DNA of 64,000 nt from assembly GCF_902806685.2 (NCBI RefSeq), contig NC_048541.1, positions 12,224,662 to 12,288,661 of the forward strand, written 5' to 3'. Origin of the DNA: Maniola hyperantus (lineage: Eukaryota; Arthropoda; Insecta; Lepidoptera; Nymphalidae). The notes under the pieces were generated by a model. It had not been told where the DNA came from, made no database searches, and was given only the letters and a program-made list of their open reading frames with translations. This document shows, piece by piece, positions 33,282 to 48,200 of this stretch. Positions within the stretch are counted from its first letter, which is position 1. The number at the start of each line of letters is the position of its first letter. The translations under genes were made by a program, and so were the position numbers.

Positions 33282-36200
33282 TCACACCGTCAGCCGCGAA
33301 TCCATCATCGGAGAGGGCAGGAGTGATCTGAAAACATATAGGTATTAAATTGAGTGTTTAAGTAATTGGGTATTTGACTACATAAAAAATAAAATATTTC
33401 GCAGTGATTATTAAATAGAGGGTCATCCAAAATACGTAAAATCCACGTCCTTTGTTAGTTGTAAGTGTAATAACCATTTTAAGTTATCGATCAAACTAAA
33501 AAAGTACGTCATCATGATGTGACGCCACATTCCAGTATTTCATAGAATATCGCATACTAAGGGCGCGTTTTGACATTTGATAAAAAGTTTCTGATTTGAC
33601 TAGTTGTCAAGTACCGTATTCTAGTTATTATACGAATTATGGCTGTACGCATACCCACAGATGGTTTGGTTTATTAATAAAAAATGGTATTTTGATCAGA
33701 AATGTTATTACACTATTTTGCTCGCCAGTTCCTCAATTATTCTCAATTTTATTTTTTTACTTTAAACAAACCACGAACGGAATTCAAAGTTTCAGCCGCT
33801 ATACCCCAGGAAATAAAGCTTAAATCAAAATATGTAGATGCTGCACCTTGGCTTTATATACGTTGTGGCTAAGACTAAGAGTCGCAAAGCAGAAGTAGCA
33901 ATTCAATGGGCATATAGAAATAAAATAGAAAGATTTTTTATTCATTTAAACTTTTACAAGTTCTCTAAAGGTCTCTCTCTCTCTCTAGGTCTCTAAAGGT
34001 AAGGATCTGTTATCTAAAGGTCGATGTACATTACTTTCTGCCGCGTACTGTACCACAGGTTGGGAATACCTTTCCTACCGAGAAGAATCTTTTCTTGCTG
34101 GCGAATCTTTGAAAAGAGCAACCACCAAGTTTTTTGTGGTTCTTATCGGTAGGAAGAACCGAACCGGTAGATTCATTTCACAATCAGGAAGCAGTCAAAG
34201 ATTTATTTGTATACAAAATTTCCTATCAGTAGGTACCTTTATTATAAATGCGAAAGTGTGTTTGTTTGTTGGTTTGTCCTTCAATCACGTCGCAACAGTG
34301 GAACGGATTGACGTGATTTTTTGCCTGTGTATAGATAAAGACCTGGAGAGTGACTTAGGCTACTTTTTATCCCGGAAAATCAAAAAGTTCTTACGGAATT
34401 TTTAAAAAACCTATTTTCACGCGAATGAAGTCGCGGGCGTTAGTTAAATATATTTTGAAGAAATTCTCACCCGCACTCCAAAGCGTCCAAATTCCTCGCA
34501 GTAGGGTTCCCTTGGCTACTTGCATTCATGTTGGAATGCATAGATTCCGTCCGCGAGCCCATATTCCGCTGCCTACACATGTATGGAGTGACCGCGGGAG
34601 ACGGCGTGTTTTGCTTCTGGAATAAGAAATCATTTTTTAGAAATTAAAAATTTGAAACTACCCTCTTATTCATAAAAATATTAAAACGTACTAAAACTTC
34701 CGATAAAATGCGGGAAATCTGTTACCCCATTCAGATGATAACAGACTCTCAACTTCGTTGTTACCAACACTATTAATTTTAGCGTTAGATGTCAAGTGAT
34801 GCTCGTTATCATGAGAATAGGATAACAGCGAATTTCGCGGAACTATCGCTCTTTTTTGCCTGTTGCTAAGAGACTAATAGGTTAACTAAATTGAGAAGTT
34901 TTTAGAACATTTTAATTTTTTATAAATAAGAGAACTGAATATGAAAATTGGTACATTCGGTGTATGCTTGACTACACGCGTGACTTATATATATTTTCTA
35001 TGTAATTATATTATTTACATTAATGAATCTAACGATGCTGTTTAGTGGCTGACACGTATTACACAAAATTACTCTAAAACTTAACAAATACGGCATTTAT
35101 GTCGCTGTAAAGATACAATATGAACTATTCAAAAATTAATCATTATGGCTAATTACCTTGTACACAAACTTCAAACTAAAAATGACACGTCTAAATCTAT
35201 TGCTATACCTTTCATAATGTTGCTTACGGAAAAGAATAGCACTAGATTTAGACCCATTAAATTTAGTTTAGTTAAGAGATTGTGTACATTAGAATCGGCC
35301 CCATTATCTGTTTCTAATGGACAAAACTGTGACAAAATTGGCTATTTACATCTTGCCATACATTTATTATTGGGTAGATGCTATTATGGTTCTTTTACAT
35401 GTAGGTACGTGGTTATGATATTGCTAATGAAATCGATCGGCAACCTAAAGCCCGCTCTACTCATTCGGCGAAACTTCGTCTGGTTAAGCAAAAGAAATTG
35501 TGAGACAGATCAAGAATGCCCACCACACATGACACAATAGAGTTGACTAGTTAAGTCTCATCAAATGTATGAAGCGGACTTTATGATTATAAGATAGACA
35601 CACATACCTTTCACTAAATAAAACAATGCATTTACACTTTAAATTATTACATATGCAATTACTAAAGAGCATTTTTCTATTTATGAAGAAAGAAAGCAAG
35701 AGACTGTACTTTGAATATTTTATTGGTCTATAATAATAGCATTGAGGACACATAATTCTAGTTGTGCCAACAATTTTTTATCAAAAGGTAATTTTCATAC
35801 TATAAGGTCGAGTCTATTATGGAAAATTGCTCATAAAAATTCAATAACATCGATCAAAAAGCCAATCATATGAAAGGGCATAGTAAATTACAAAAAAAAA
35901 ATGATACCATATCTAAAATTCCCTTTAGAAATTGGCTTATAAACTGAATTGTCTATGTAAATATACTTGCCTATGTAAAGCTTATTTCACTACGGGATAT
36001 AAATTGTATTATAGTCTGGTCAAAATAGAAATTCAAGGTTACAATAATTCGCATAGGGCTAAAAATTGGTACAGTACGCAGCAGAAAATAATGTACATCG
36101 ACCTTTAGAAAGAGAGAGATAACGGTTTTGTAGAACATTGTCTTCGTCGTTGAGACCGACAAAACGTCACATAGATATAAGTGACAGAGACAACACTCTA

Positions 36201-39200
36201 CAAAGCCAAAATCTCATTCTAAAGTTCGATGTACAATATTTCTTGCTGGCTATGGCTGGTGTTGCGATTGGAACAAAGTTCGGATTTCAGCCAGTCCCTC
36301 TTCCCATTGCTATCTATACCTAGCTATCATGGCTATGTTATAATATTTATTATACCTATTAAATAACAATACAAGCTAACGATATTATAGTACTTAATTA
36401 AATAGTAGCTTTGGTTCGGCAGATGTTAAACGTGATAGTTTTTATCTTTATGACTTGTTGATGATATCGCAAGTCTAATAACTAGATGATGTCCGCGACT
36501 TCGTTCGCACAGGGTTTTAAAAATCACGTGGGATATCTTTGATTTCCTGAGATAAAAAGTAGCCTATGTTCCTCTCCGAGATGTTCGTCGTATCTTCGTC
36601 TTAATGTTAAGCGGATGGGCCGTGTAAAGATAAAAGACACGACAGACATAGGTACCTACACACTTTCGCATTTGTAATATTAGTATCACTGGATATCTTC
36701 AAATCGATATGTTATCACTTAGGTAAGGATATCCAAACGTAAAACAAAAGAATTAATATTGATTGTGAAACCATTGCAGATGGTCGTCACACGTTAATTG
36801 GGGAATTGCCAACTTTATATTTATTATACCCTTATAAAAATATAAAGTAGACATTCAACTACCTAACAGCTACTTTGGTAGGATTTCTTTACTTTAAGAA
36901 TATATCAGTGACAGTGAAAGAATAACCAGAGTTACCTACGTAGTTACGTGCATAAACCGTAGGGACAGAAAACTTTTCCATCTATACTAGACTTAAGGCT
37001 AGATGGTAGTAGTAATAAAGCTGCCATTTTATAACGGAAAAAAAAAATCTATACTAAATGACAGATTTATTGATTAGGTCCTTAGAGGTCCTAGTATCTA
37101 TACCTATAGTTAACGTTAAAATGTGCTTAAATGTATCATTTATTGCCTATCATTTAGTATGGATATATAATAGGTCTAATCACTTTATCCTAAATCCCTA
37201 TCGTTCATACTAAATGACACAGATACACCAAGGTTACCTCAACGACCTCTCCATGTACGCTCTAGATGGTAATTCTGCACAAAATGTCTTTTATGAAATT
37301 GTCAAAATAAGTATGACTCTATCCATCAAGTTAAAAAGCAAAACCGAGTTGCTGTCTGCAAAATATTTTGTTCGGAATGACCCGTTTAGTGTGTAATACA
37401 TAGAGGTCATTGGATTGACTCGAAAAGTTATACTCTTTAGTCTCTGTTTAGGAGGGATGGAAAAAACGTTTACAAAAGAATGCCTTTCCGTCGGAGATTT
37501 AGAGGATGAGTAGCGGAAATCTCGGCTGACCAAAGGCTCAATCAGCTTAGTTATGAAAACTACAGGGAGCTACATGGTCGCTTGTTGTTACTCACACATA
37601 ACGCATAACTGAGTAGGTTCCATGCGGTAGTGCGGTGCGGGAGGGGTATGATGACGTGACGCGAGAGCTCAGGGATTCGTCAACTTTTTTTTTTTTTTAA
37701 AGAATATTAGCCATATTAAATGACTAATATTCCCCTTTCCTCTCCAATGAAGCGTCAGGCTTTTGCTAGGAGTAGGTACGACAATAGTGCAACGGGCGGG
37801 ATTTGAACCGTCGACCTTGCGGTTTTCAGTCCACTCCTATACCGGTTGAGCTATTGAGGCTCGTGACAACTGTCGCCCTCCCGAACCGCTCCAATACCGA
37901 AGGAGCCTACTCAGTTATACACAATACCTACAGTAAACTATAGGTATAAGTCCCACAAATTGCTAATGAGCGTGGCCACCATTTTAGTGACGTCAGCACT
38001 AGACTGAAGTTTCGACCTGATGGTATATTTTTAATTAAATATACGTCAAATGGCGTCAAAATGACGTCATTTCGATGTTATTGAGACATGGTTCCAGCGC
38101 AATAGCAATTTGCGGGACTTATATTTACTATTTACACGTCCCTTGTTGCATCCTCGCATATCTCTGATGCAAAGGTAGCCTGATTTGTATCTATTTTATC
38201 ACAACCATAGTGAACTAGTGTGAGGGAACTCGCGATTTGATCCTGAATCGACGATAATATGTCAAATATTCGGCTATGGTGACGTACAACCTTACAAAAA
38301 TTATGGCTACCTGCGTCAAATGTACTAACATTTGACGCCTGCCAGTAATAAATCAATGCCTGCCAGTCACGTCGAAGCCTCGCCGTATTGTTAGAAGTTC
38401 CCTAATTGGGTATTAGACTCCATTTTTTTTATTACTTTATTATAAACTAGAACTAGAATAAAAATAATGACGTAAACTGAAAAATCTAATTAAATCGATC
38501 AAATAACAAAAAGTTATAAGCATTTAAATATTTCTGATTAGACAGAGATAGCGATACACCAGTTTGACGTCACACCTACTAATGCCATAGTACCTTCGTG
38601 CGGTTTCATACAAATTTTCGTTTTGCGAGAAAGGGATAGAAGACCCTCCCACTCCAAAATTAAAATGCCTGTAACTTTGTAAATCTTTGTTGGATTTTAA
38701 TATGTTTTTCAGTGTACGTCATTATTTTTATCCTAGTTTACAATAAAGTAATAATATTTATCAAATTCAAAAGTAGGCAAATACCCAATTGTCGTGAACT
38801 GTGTCACAACTAAAGTCTTTGTTATGATTAATAAGTATTTTCGTTATCGTGCAGAGAAATCAAAAGCATGTACAAATATTTTACTATTTTTAATAAATTT
38901 ATTATTAATCATAATTTGTACAGTCAACATTAGAACACTTTAACAACAATTTACAAAATATCACAAGTCTTTTTGTGTAAGTAATACAAAAATAACAAAG
39001 CTCTTCTAAAGTTCTAATAGCTAGGGAGCAAGTGGCAATATCATGGCAAGCACTATTATGACTTCATTTATAATTGTTGTACTATTTGTATTGTAGATGT
39101 ATGTAACCTTGTAACCTCTAGATGATGCTCGAGGACGAAGTCGCATCCTGCGGAGACTATTTGTTTTAACTTTGTTAAAAAGTACCATATGTGGTACATC

Positions 39201-42200
39201 AGGATAAGCTACCTTCATTCCAAATTTCAACCAATTCGGTTATCATTGACAAATAACTAAACTTTTACATATGATTAGGATAACAAGACGACAAGGTGCT
39301 TGGGTAACTTAATAATTTTTATGCCATCTTTAACTAGTATTATCTAGATTATATGCAATATTTTGTACAATTATCTTATTATTGTATTGTTCTATGCTGA
39401 TCTGACTTTCGTAAGCGCTTGTAATAAGTCTAAATCGAAATAAATAAATACAAACAAACAAACAAACAAGCTGAAGTCATCTAATAAATTAACACCACCG
39501 GCTCCCTAACTATTCTCATAAAGTCTAGTCCCTATTTACAATTGCAATTGCACTCTAAACTCTTCACAACTTCGCTGTCCGAGGTAGTTAGATTGATGCT
39601 CACACTTGTAGGGCGCATTTCCTTGAAAAAGATTTATCGAACTCTTATCCTTTCTAAACTGTAAAACTGCAATGGAAAGAAAAAACAATTTCTGCCAGAT
39701 CTATTAGCTAAGCTATTGAATTTCTTGACTCATTTAATGGTTAAGTCAGAAATGAACTCCTTGCGAAAAACAAAGAACCTCGGCCAATAAATTACCAGCA
39801 TCTTCTGTTGAGTGGTCAGTTTTGTATGACCATGAAATTCGAAAAAAAACTTTGGACTGAGTTACGACATAAGTCCATAGCCAAGTGATAGGGACGTTGA
39901 ATGATTTTTTATTATTATGATTTATGAGGATACCAATACACTGAAAAACACACTTTTTTATATCCCAGCCAAAACGAATTTGCATGCACCAACATATCTA
40001 AACCAGTTGGAAAATCAACGGTTCAACGGAGTCGAGTTTATGCAAAGACCTTTTACCACAAACATGGAAACTTCTTGTAGTATGACGTGTTTCTTAAAGT
40101 TCCTTGCATTACAATTCGTACACGCGTATACGCGTTAAGGATGACAGTTTGCCGAGCAGTTTCCCTCGCGCATTGTATGTTGGAGGGTCCGAGAGGGAAG
40201 AGAGTGGTACGTACTTGTTGGTTGGGCCCGCAGCACGTGGCGTTGTGGCAGAGGTCGTTGGGCGGACAGTGCAGCGCGCACGGCGCCTCGGCCGACGCGC
40301 CACTTATTATCTGCCAAAAACAACTCTTTTTTTAGTAATGACTAGCGATCCGCCCCGGCTTCGCACGGGTAGCTCGTTACAATTTTCGTAGGGATTTCGT
40401 ATTTCGTAGCCTCAGGAATAATGTAGCTTTCTACTGGTGAAAGAGTTTTCAAAAACGGTTCAGTAGTTTCAGAGATTATACTTGCTACGAACAAACTTAC
40501 AAATTTTACTTCTTTATAATATTAGTATAGATTATGTTCAAATGTTGGGGTCTCAAGGTGTTGGAATGGCGACCTCGCACTACAAGACGCAGCGTTGGAA
40601 GACCCCCGCTAGGTGGACGGACGACATCAGAAGAGTCGCAGGGAGCCGCTGGATTCAGGCGGTGGAAGTCCCTACAAGAGACAGATAGTCCAGCAGTGGC
40701 CGTCTATCGGTTGATGATGATGATGAAGTTTTGCTTATTGCGTCAGTAAAACAAAAGTTATATTTAATGTAAATATTTAAAGTTTTATATACCTCATTTC
40801 CATCTAAAGGCAACTCCACAAACTCAGGTTGTATAGTTGTCGAATGAATTCCCTCGTTGTGAAAGAATTCTTTAACCTTTTCCGCTATCTTCATGTACTC
40901 CGATAAATTTCTACACCTGCAACAAATTCGTTTGTTCTTTAACTATAATAGCGTACAACATAAAAACAGCTTATTAATTTTATCGATTAAGAAAAATATC
41001 CCTGTTTTATACAAAATCCTAATCCTAAGACACCAAGTATCATGGCCAGATTTTATCGAGCTCTGCTGAAGATGTGCGTGATATCGAAAAGAATAAAGAC
41101 ATAAAAACAGAAATAACCAGACTTGAGCTAATTTGGAAAGGATAATAAAGTAGTGTAACCAGTGCAGCAGCATCAATTAATTTGTGGTGATTGGCTGAAT
41201 TTATGGCATTCTTGCAGTAATGATATCCACCAATACTGAGAGAGTTTTGACCAATTAGAGGTGATTTCGATCGCTACATTATAGCTATAATTTCGCTTCC
41301 TGGGTATGCCTTGCTATGGAGGACTCTTTCCAAGTTCCATCTTATACTGCATTATCACTTACCTCTAGGTGAGATTGCAGAGAAGGGCTAACTTATATCG
41401 GAATAAATAATTTTAAAAAAATCGCAGAGCGCAAACGTGACAATTGAGAAGAACTCTCATAAGTTACAAGACAAATTGTTTGTAATAAAATTTATGCATG
41501 ATTCAAATCTTTCAAAACAAAAGGCAATAACATCTTAAACAAAGACACATGATTCAATACTATTGAAACATTTCTTATTATGTATAAGTACATAATATTA
41601 TAAGTCATCTGGAATAATATACAGATGTGTTTTAGCATTCATTGTCAATGTTATCAGAATGAAATCGCGATAAAAAAAGTTGATAACAGAATCCATTTAA
41701 CGCTAATTAGCTCATTTGATGCGATTGCAGATGGCATTGCGCAAATAGATGCTATTTATCAATCTGATAACTCAAATGGAAAGATATATCTACCCTATAT
41801 GTAAGGTACCTAATCATAATAATTCATCTAATATTGAGTTAATCCTGGTTATTTGTAAACTGATAAGGTTATTTTGTTGAACATTACTTTATAATCAACT
41901 ACTAAGTCTCGGAATTGTAGACAGAATTGTAGACAATTTTAAAAAATCTTTCAAATTTTTTTATATTTTAAATTTTTCGTGGTAGGACTTACAATATTTA
42001 ATCTGATTTCGCATTCTACTGATAAATCGATTAAAATAAATATGATATAAGTTAATCAATCAATCAATCAGCCTGTTTGCGTCCACTGCTGGACATATGC
42101 CTTCCCTAGAGCGCGCCACCACACATGATCCTCCGCCTTCCTCATCCATCCATCATGATATAAGTACATATAAGATTTTCTCAAATCATGATTTTTAGGG

Positions 42201-45200
42201 TTCCATACCTCAAAAGGAAAAAAGGAGCCCTTATAGTGTCACTTTGTTGTCTGTCTATTTATCCGTCGTGTCTGTCATGAAAACCTACAGGGCACTTCCC
42301 TTGACCTACTCGTAGAATCTTGAAATTTGGCAGGAAGGTAGGTCTTATAGCACGGGTAAAGGAAAAAACCGGCCAAGTACGGGTCAGGCTCGCGCAATGA
42401 GGGTTCCGTACTACAGTCGTATTTTTTCTACATTTTGCACGATAATTCAAAAACTATGATGCATAAAAATAAATAAAAATCTGTTTTAGAATGTACAGGT
42501 GAAGACCTTTCATATGATACCCCACTTGACAGACAGACAACAAAGTGATCCTATAAGGCTTCCGTTTTTCCTTTTGAGGTACGGAACCCTAAAAATCCGA
42601 AAACTTCAATATCCCATCCCAAAAAAATCAAAATGTGTTCACGAAAAAAAAAATTTACTAAATCACTGTATACAGATGGCGGTGTTGTCATTAACTTGTA
42701 GTGTGCCACATAAAATTGTTAAAATACATATCTTGTACGATGGTACGGAATGCTTCGTGTGCGAATCCGACTCGCACTTGGCCGGTTTTTGTACATTAGA
42801 CATGAAAACACCGATTACCGTGCATTACACATTAGAGCTATGGGTTGTAAATATCTTTCTAAACTGATCTAATGTTTTTGACCCAGAAAAACGCAGTCCT
42901 ATTTTTATTTATCTTACTTATTTTTTACGTGCTTGTTTTTTTACATGTCGTACATTTTATAGAATCGTAAAAAAGCATGTTTCATTTGTTTAATATTATA
43001 CAAAATGTTTTTTTTTTAGAAAACTTGACTAACAGGGTAGGTACCCTACGATGAGTAAGGATCCAAAACTCTGTACCTATTTCAGATTTTCCGCGACACT
43101 TGAAAATGCAAAGAAATTAAATCGAAGCAAACTTTATCTTCCACTTTGCAATGTGCAAAACTGCTATTGTATTGAAACCGCACTTTCAATAATTAGAATT
43201 GGCAGCCCATGGCAAGGTTACTCGTACTTGCAGTAGGTCTAACCCGGCTGGGGCGCCAGCCAGGTAACCTCCCAGTGTGCTTGGGTGCTGCGATCTCCTT
43301 TTGGATACGTCCGGGGGGAAGAGCAGTACTCGGGCCGGTGCGCCCCGGTAACATGACCAATAATTCCTCTACGTGAATATTGTTGGTTATGGCTAATAAC
43401 TTGGCAGGGGGGGAAGGTCTCTCCGCGTGTCCCTCTGATTAGCAGAGGGCACAGTGGACGAAACCAGGGGTAAACACCCCAGTGGGTGGAGAGCGGTGAC
43501 GCTTATCGAGAGGAAGAAAACCTCTTTAAAAATAACCGAAGCGGGCGGGAACGCCCACCTAATCTCAAGGTTTGACGCCTGCCGATGGGATGAGTGGCTG
43601 ATGGGGGATCAGTCGTTAAGGCGTCAGGTGGGGGGGAACTGGGGTTAAAAAACAAAAAAATGGAAAAAGCGTCGTACGAATATTCTACCCGGGAGGGTCC
43701 CGCTAGCGGGGAATCCCTTGGTGTTTCGGACAGCCGGAGCATCGGCCCCATCGTATACGGGGGGGCCAACCGACGTTCAATGGGGGTAGGTTCACGAATG
43801 GAGGGTAAAGAAGTTGGAAATGTGCTGGGGGAAATAGGGGAAGAGGAGAAGAGAAGAGAAGAAAATGAGAAGGAGGAGGTGGTGATGGAGATAGGAGAGA
43901 TATGCGGTGTGATAGGGATCACAGAACCGAGCGAGGTGGCGTTGTCGTTGCCGGGATCGGACATGATCGCGGAGTGCAGATCCAGGTCGGGTTCTGAATC
44001 CTCTGCGATCGTGTCGGGTCCGGGCCGCTTCTGGCAAGTGCAAGGCGCAAAGAGGCCACGTCTTGGAGGGGATGCTTCGGCGTCGACTGATGATGAAATG
44101 TTGGAGACAGCGAAACCCAGAAGTAGGGGCCGTCCCCCTGCTAGTAGTAAATCTGCGGTATCGGCCAAGGCCAAGGCTGAGCTGGCCCGGAAGAGGCGCC
44201 AGGAAGTCTCTGAAAAGGCGGAGGAGGAACTGCTAAGAGCCTCCGTCGTCAATCAGTTCAGGAAAGAGCAGGGACTTTCCGATTCTTCGGCAGCGGGATC
44301 GGTGGAGTCTCGGCCAGCAGCAGGAGAAAAAACTGTGGCTGGTGTCCAACAACAAGTACTGGACGACCTGGCGGCAATAACAACGGTCGCCACAAAGTCC
44401 GGCAATCTTAAGGGGACATTTGTGCGGGTCCTGAAGGACGCTGTGGCCTCCATTAAAGAGGCTGTGGAAGTCCTCAGCTCACGCTCAATCTCAGAGGAGA
44501 CACAGAAACTGCAGGCTGACAACATGCGCCTGCAGGTGGAAATGGCCAGCCTCCGTAAGGAGATGGCCGAGATAAAAAAGGACATGGAGAGTGCGCGAAA
44601 GCAGGGTTCCGTGCCCTCTCCCTTGGATATGACTGAGGAGCTGCCCCCTGTGTCGCAGCCTTCTCAAAAAAAGAAGAAAGGTCAACGCACTGGAACCAAC
44701 TCGGATGCGTCCCCAATGGAGGAGATTTGTCGCTCGGTGATGGTTCAGGTTGGAGAAATGCTTAATGCCCGCCTGGCCTCCTTCGAGGACAGGCTCCTCC
44801 CGGAGAAGCTACTTCGCCCCCCATTGGCGGCAGATAGAAAAAAGGAGGCAGATCCCGCACAGAAGCAAGCAGGCCCCAGCAGGACTGCAAAGGAGACGCG
44901 CCCCGCAGAGAAGACACTCTATGAAGAGGAGACGCACCATGCGCCAACTTCTGATTCATCCTTCCAACCCGCTCCCAACGAAGGTGCTTGGCAGAGGGTT
45001 GGAGGGAGGAAGAAGGGAAAGAAGAAGAAGAAAAAGAAAAAGAAGAGGGGGAAAACTGGCGTGCATGGGGATGGCCCGCCCTTGCAGCCACAAGGTCAGT
45101 CGCAGCCACAGTCTCAGTCGCAGCAACGGCAGCAACCCTTAAACAAGAGTCGGAAGCTTCGCCCGCCTCGTTCTGCGGCAGTAATAATAACGCTGCAGCC

Positions 45201-48200
45201 GGGAGCTGAGGAGAAAGGAGCTTCCTATAGCAAAGTGATACAAAAGGCTAAGGAAAGTATCTCCCTGTCAGACTTTGGCGTTGCCGCGGTGCGGTTTAAA
45301 GTGGCTGCGACTGGAGGGCGGATTTTGGAGCTCCCAGGGGCTTCTCAGGGAGAGAAGGCGGACGCTCTTGCTCATAAGATTAGAGAAGTAATAGGTGAAG
45401 AATTTGTGCGAGTCTCTAGGCCCACCAAGTGCGCCGATATACGTGTTTCGGGCCTGGATGACTCTGTCACCAGTAGTGACGTGGTGACCGCAGTGGCACG
45501 TACAGGGGGCTGTTCTGCTGACCAGATACGTGCCGGGGAGGTCGTCCGCAATTTTTTGGGCCTTGGTACGGTATGGCTGCGTTGCCCAGTCATGGCTGCA
45601 AAAAAGGTGGTGGAAGGAGGCAAACTTTTAGTGGGCTGGGTTTCGGCCCGCGTTAATCTGCTTGACGAGCGACCCCAGCGGTGCTACCGCTGCTTGGAAA
45701 GGGGGCATTTGAGGGCGCAGTGCATCGCTGGGACTGACCGCAGCGACACTTGTTACCGATGCGGGCAGGTTGGTCATAAAGCGAAGGACTGTTCGGCTGC
45801 ACCACATTGTAGTGTGTGTGCGGCAGCTGGTAGACCGGCGGATCATCGGGGGGGTAGTGGCGCATGCAATCAGCCCAGAAAGCCCAGAAAGAAGAGTGGC
45901 AAAGATGTCGATGGCCCCCGGGTCCCCTCGCAGTCTGCCAGCCCATCCATGAATAATCGGGCTGAGGAGGTTCAGATGACCGTTGGATAATAAATGGCCC
46001 TCAGATTTCTCCAAGCGAACATTAACCACTCTGCTAGAGCTCAGGACCTCCTGTTCCAGAGTATAGCGGAGTGGTCAATACACGTGGCCGTGGTCGCCGA
46101 ACCGTACTACGTCCCATCGGGTGACGATTGGGTGGGGGATCACGACGGCTTGGTGGCTATCACAACCCGGACTGCTGCTGGATCTCCGAACTTCGAAAGA
46201 GTTGTGAGGGGGCGCGGATATGTCTCAGCGCAAGTGGGTGACGTCACAGTGATTGGCATCTACTTCTCACCGAATAGAACTCTGGCAGAATTTGAGTCGT
46301 TCCTGGTGGAGCTCGGGGCCCAAATCGACCGGAATCGCTCGGACCAGATGCTCGTTGCCGGTGATTTCAATGCCAAGTCTATGGCGTGGGGATCTCCGTT
46401 GACTGATGCGCGTGGTAGGGAGCTTGAGGAGTGGGCGCTCTCGACGGGGCTGTCAGTGGCGAACCGGGGGACGGCTTACACGTGCGTGCGGCAACAGGGT
46501 GGTTCCATTGTAGATATCACCTTTGTTGATGCTGCTCTGGCACGCCGTGTCAATGATTGGGAAGTATTGGAAGATGAGGAGACACTCTCTGATCACCGAT
46601 ATATTCGGTTCGCAGTTGCCTCATCTGCAACATCTGTAAGCGGTCCGAGTCAGGCCTCTCAAGGCAACAATCCTCGCTGGTCATTAAAGCGCTTGAACAG
46701 AGAGGTCTTATATGAGGCGGCATTGGTTGAAGCATGGGTGACGGGATCTGAAAGCCCAGTGGAGGTGGAGCGGGGGGCCGAGTCATTCGGCAAAGCCATG
46801 AGGCAAGTTTGCGATGCAGCTATGCCACGAGTCGGTCCCTGCCCTCCAAAAAATGCAGTGTACTGGTGGTCAATGGAGATAGCGCAGCTACGCAGATCCT
46901 GCGTGGCAGCGAGACGCAAGTACCAAAGGTGCCGTCGCCGTCGAAATCGGAATGAGCCAGAGGAGGTGCGCCTCTACGCGCTGTACAGAGAGGCTGTCGT
47001 GGCCCTACAGGTGGCCATTAGAACGGCGAAGGATCTGGCAGAAGAGGAGATGCTTGAGAGCCTCAATGCTGATCCTTGGGGGCGGCCATATAAAATGGTC
47101 CGACGAAAGCTGCGCCCCTGGGCACCGCCACTCACACAAACTCTTCAGCCTCAACAGCTGGAGATGGTGGTGGATTCGTTGTTCCCGGTCATTCAGGAGT
47201 CACCACACATGGCACCACCCACAGGTGAAGAGGACGAGACCGTCTCTCACGCGCCGGAAGTCTCCGAGGGCGAACTAAAGGCGGCGGTGCTGCGGCTCCG
47301 AGCCAAAAACACTGCTCCGGGCCCTGATGGAGTGCACGGCCGTGCATTAGCAATGGCTTTGGGTCCTTTGGAGCCTCGACTAAGGGGGCTGTTTAGCACG
47401 TGCTTGAGGCAGGGTCAGTTTCCACGTCCTTGGAAGACGGGGAAACTGGTTCTGCTACGCAAGGAGGGACGCCCAGCCAATTCGCCATCAGCGTATAGGC
47501 CTATCGTATTACTGGACGAGGTGGGCAAGCTCTTCGAACGTGTGGTTGCCACGCGTATAGTCCGCCATCTGGAAGGGACAGGGCCAGGTCTCAGCGATCA
47601 TCAGTTTGGCTTCCGCCGGGGCCGGTCCACAATTGACGCAGTCGCACGGGTGAAGGCCCTGACAGATGATGCTGTTTCTCAGGGTGAGGTAGTCTTGGCG
47701 GTGTCTCTTGACATCGCTAATGCTTTTAACACCTTGCCTTGGAGCAGTATCAGGGAGGCGCTGAGATACCATGCGATGCCGGCATATCTCAGGCGACTCG
47801 TGGAGGCCTATCTGTCAGGCCGAGCCATTGTCTACCCGGCGCATGATGGGGAATGGGTAAGGCGAGAAGTCCAGTGCGGTGTTCCACAGGGTTCAGTTCT
47901 TGGACCTCTCCTGTGGAACATCGGTTATGATTGGGTACTGCGGGGGGGTAACGTGCGGGGTGTTGATCTGACGTGCTACGCGGATGACACTCTTGTGACA
48001 GCTCGAGGTAGCAATTTCAGAGAAGCGCGCGTCTTAGCGACGGCTGGAGTGGCCCAAGTCGTAGCGCGTATCCGGCGGCTGGGACTTCAAGTAGCCCTCA
48101 ATAAGTCTGAAGCCCTGTGCTTTCATGGGCCAAGGAGAGCACCTCCGGCGGGCGAACATCTAGTAGTGGGCGGGGTTTCCATCGCTGTCGAGTCGACGAT

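Larger units (their letters stand above)
34617..40214. other. Transporter intron, repeats only
   Basis: No exon was recognised here. Identified pieces: MITE family I at 35141-35305, MITE family F at 36072-36250, family B at 36483-36690, SINE family D (minus) at 37686-37862, a fold-back element at 37945-38123, and a long fold-back element at 38404-38790. Remaining open frames show no family features. Confidence 0.6.

Noticed and set aside
35145..35540. 131-codon plus-strand frame
   Set aside because: It starts in a fold-back MITE and has no recognisable domain or splice support.
40087..40391. Plus-strand frames of 82-95 codons
   Set aside because: They run antisense to the transporter exon 40215-40310, which has proper splice sites and phase on the minus strand.
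43594..43659. Upstream 22 codons of LINE ORF1
   Set aside because: The frame opens with GTG, not ATG; the first ATG is at 43660 with a better start context.
43503..44252. 249-codon open frame on the minus strand within the LINE
   Set aside because: It is antisense to ORF1, Ser/Pro-rich because the plus strand is Glu/Gly-rich, and has no family features. Other long antisense or shifted frames in 43.7-49.2 kb are rejected for the same reason.
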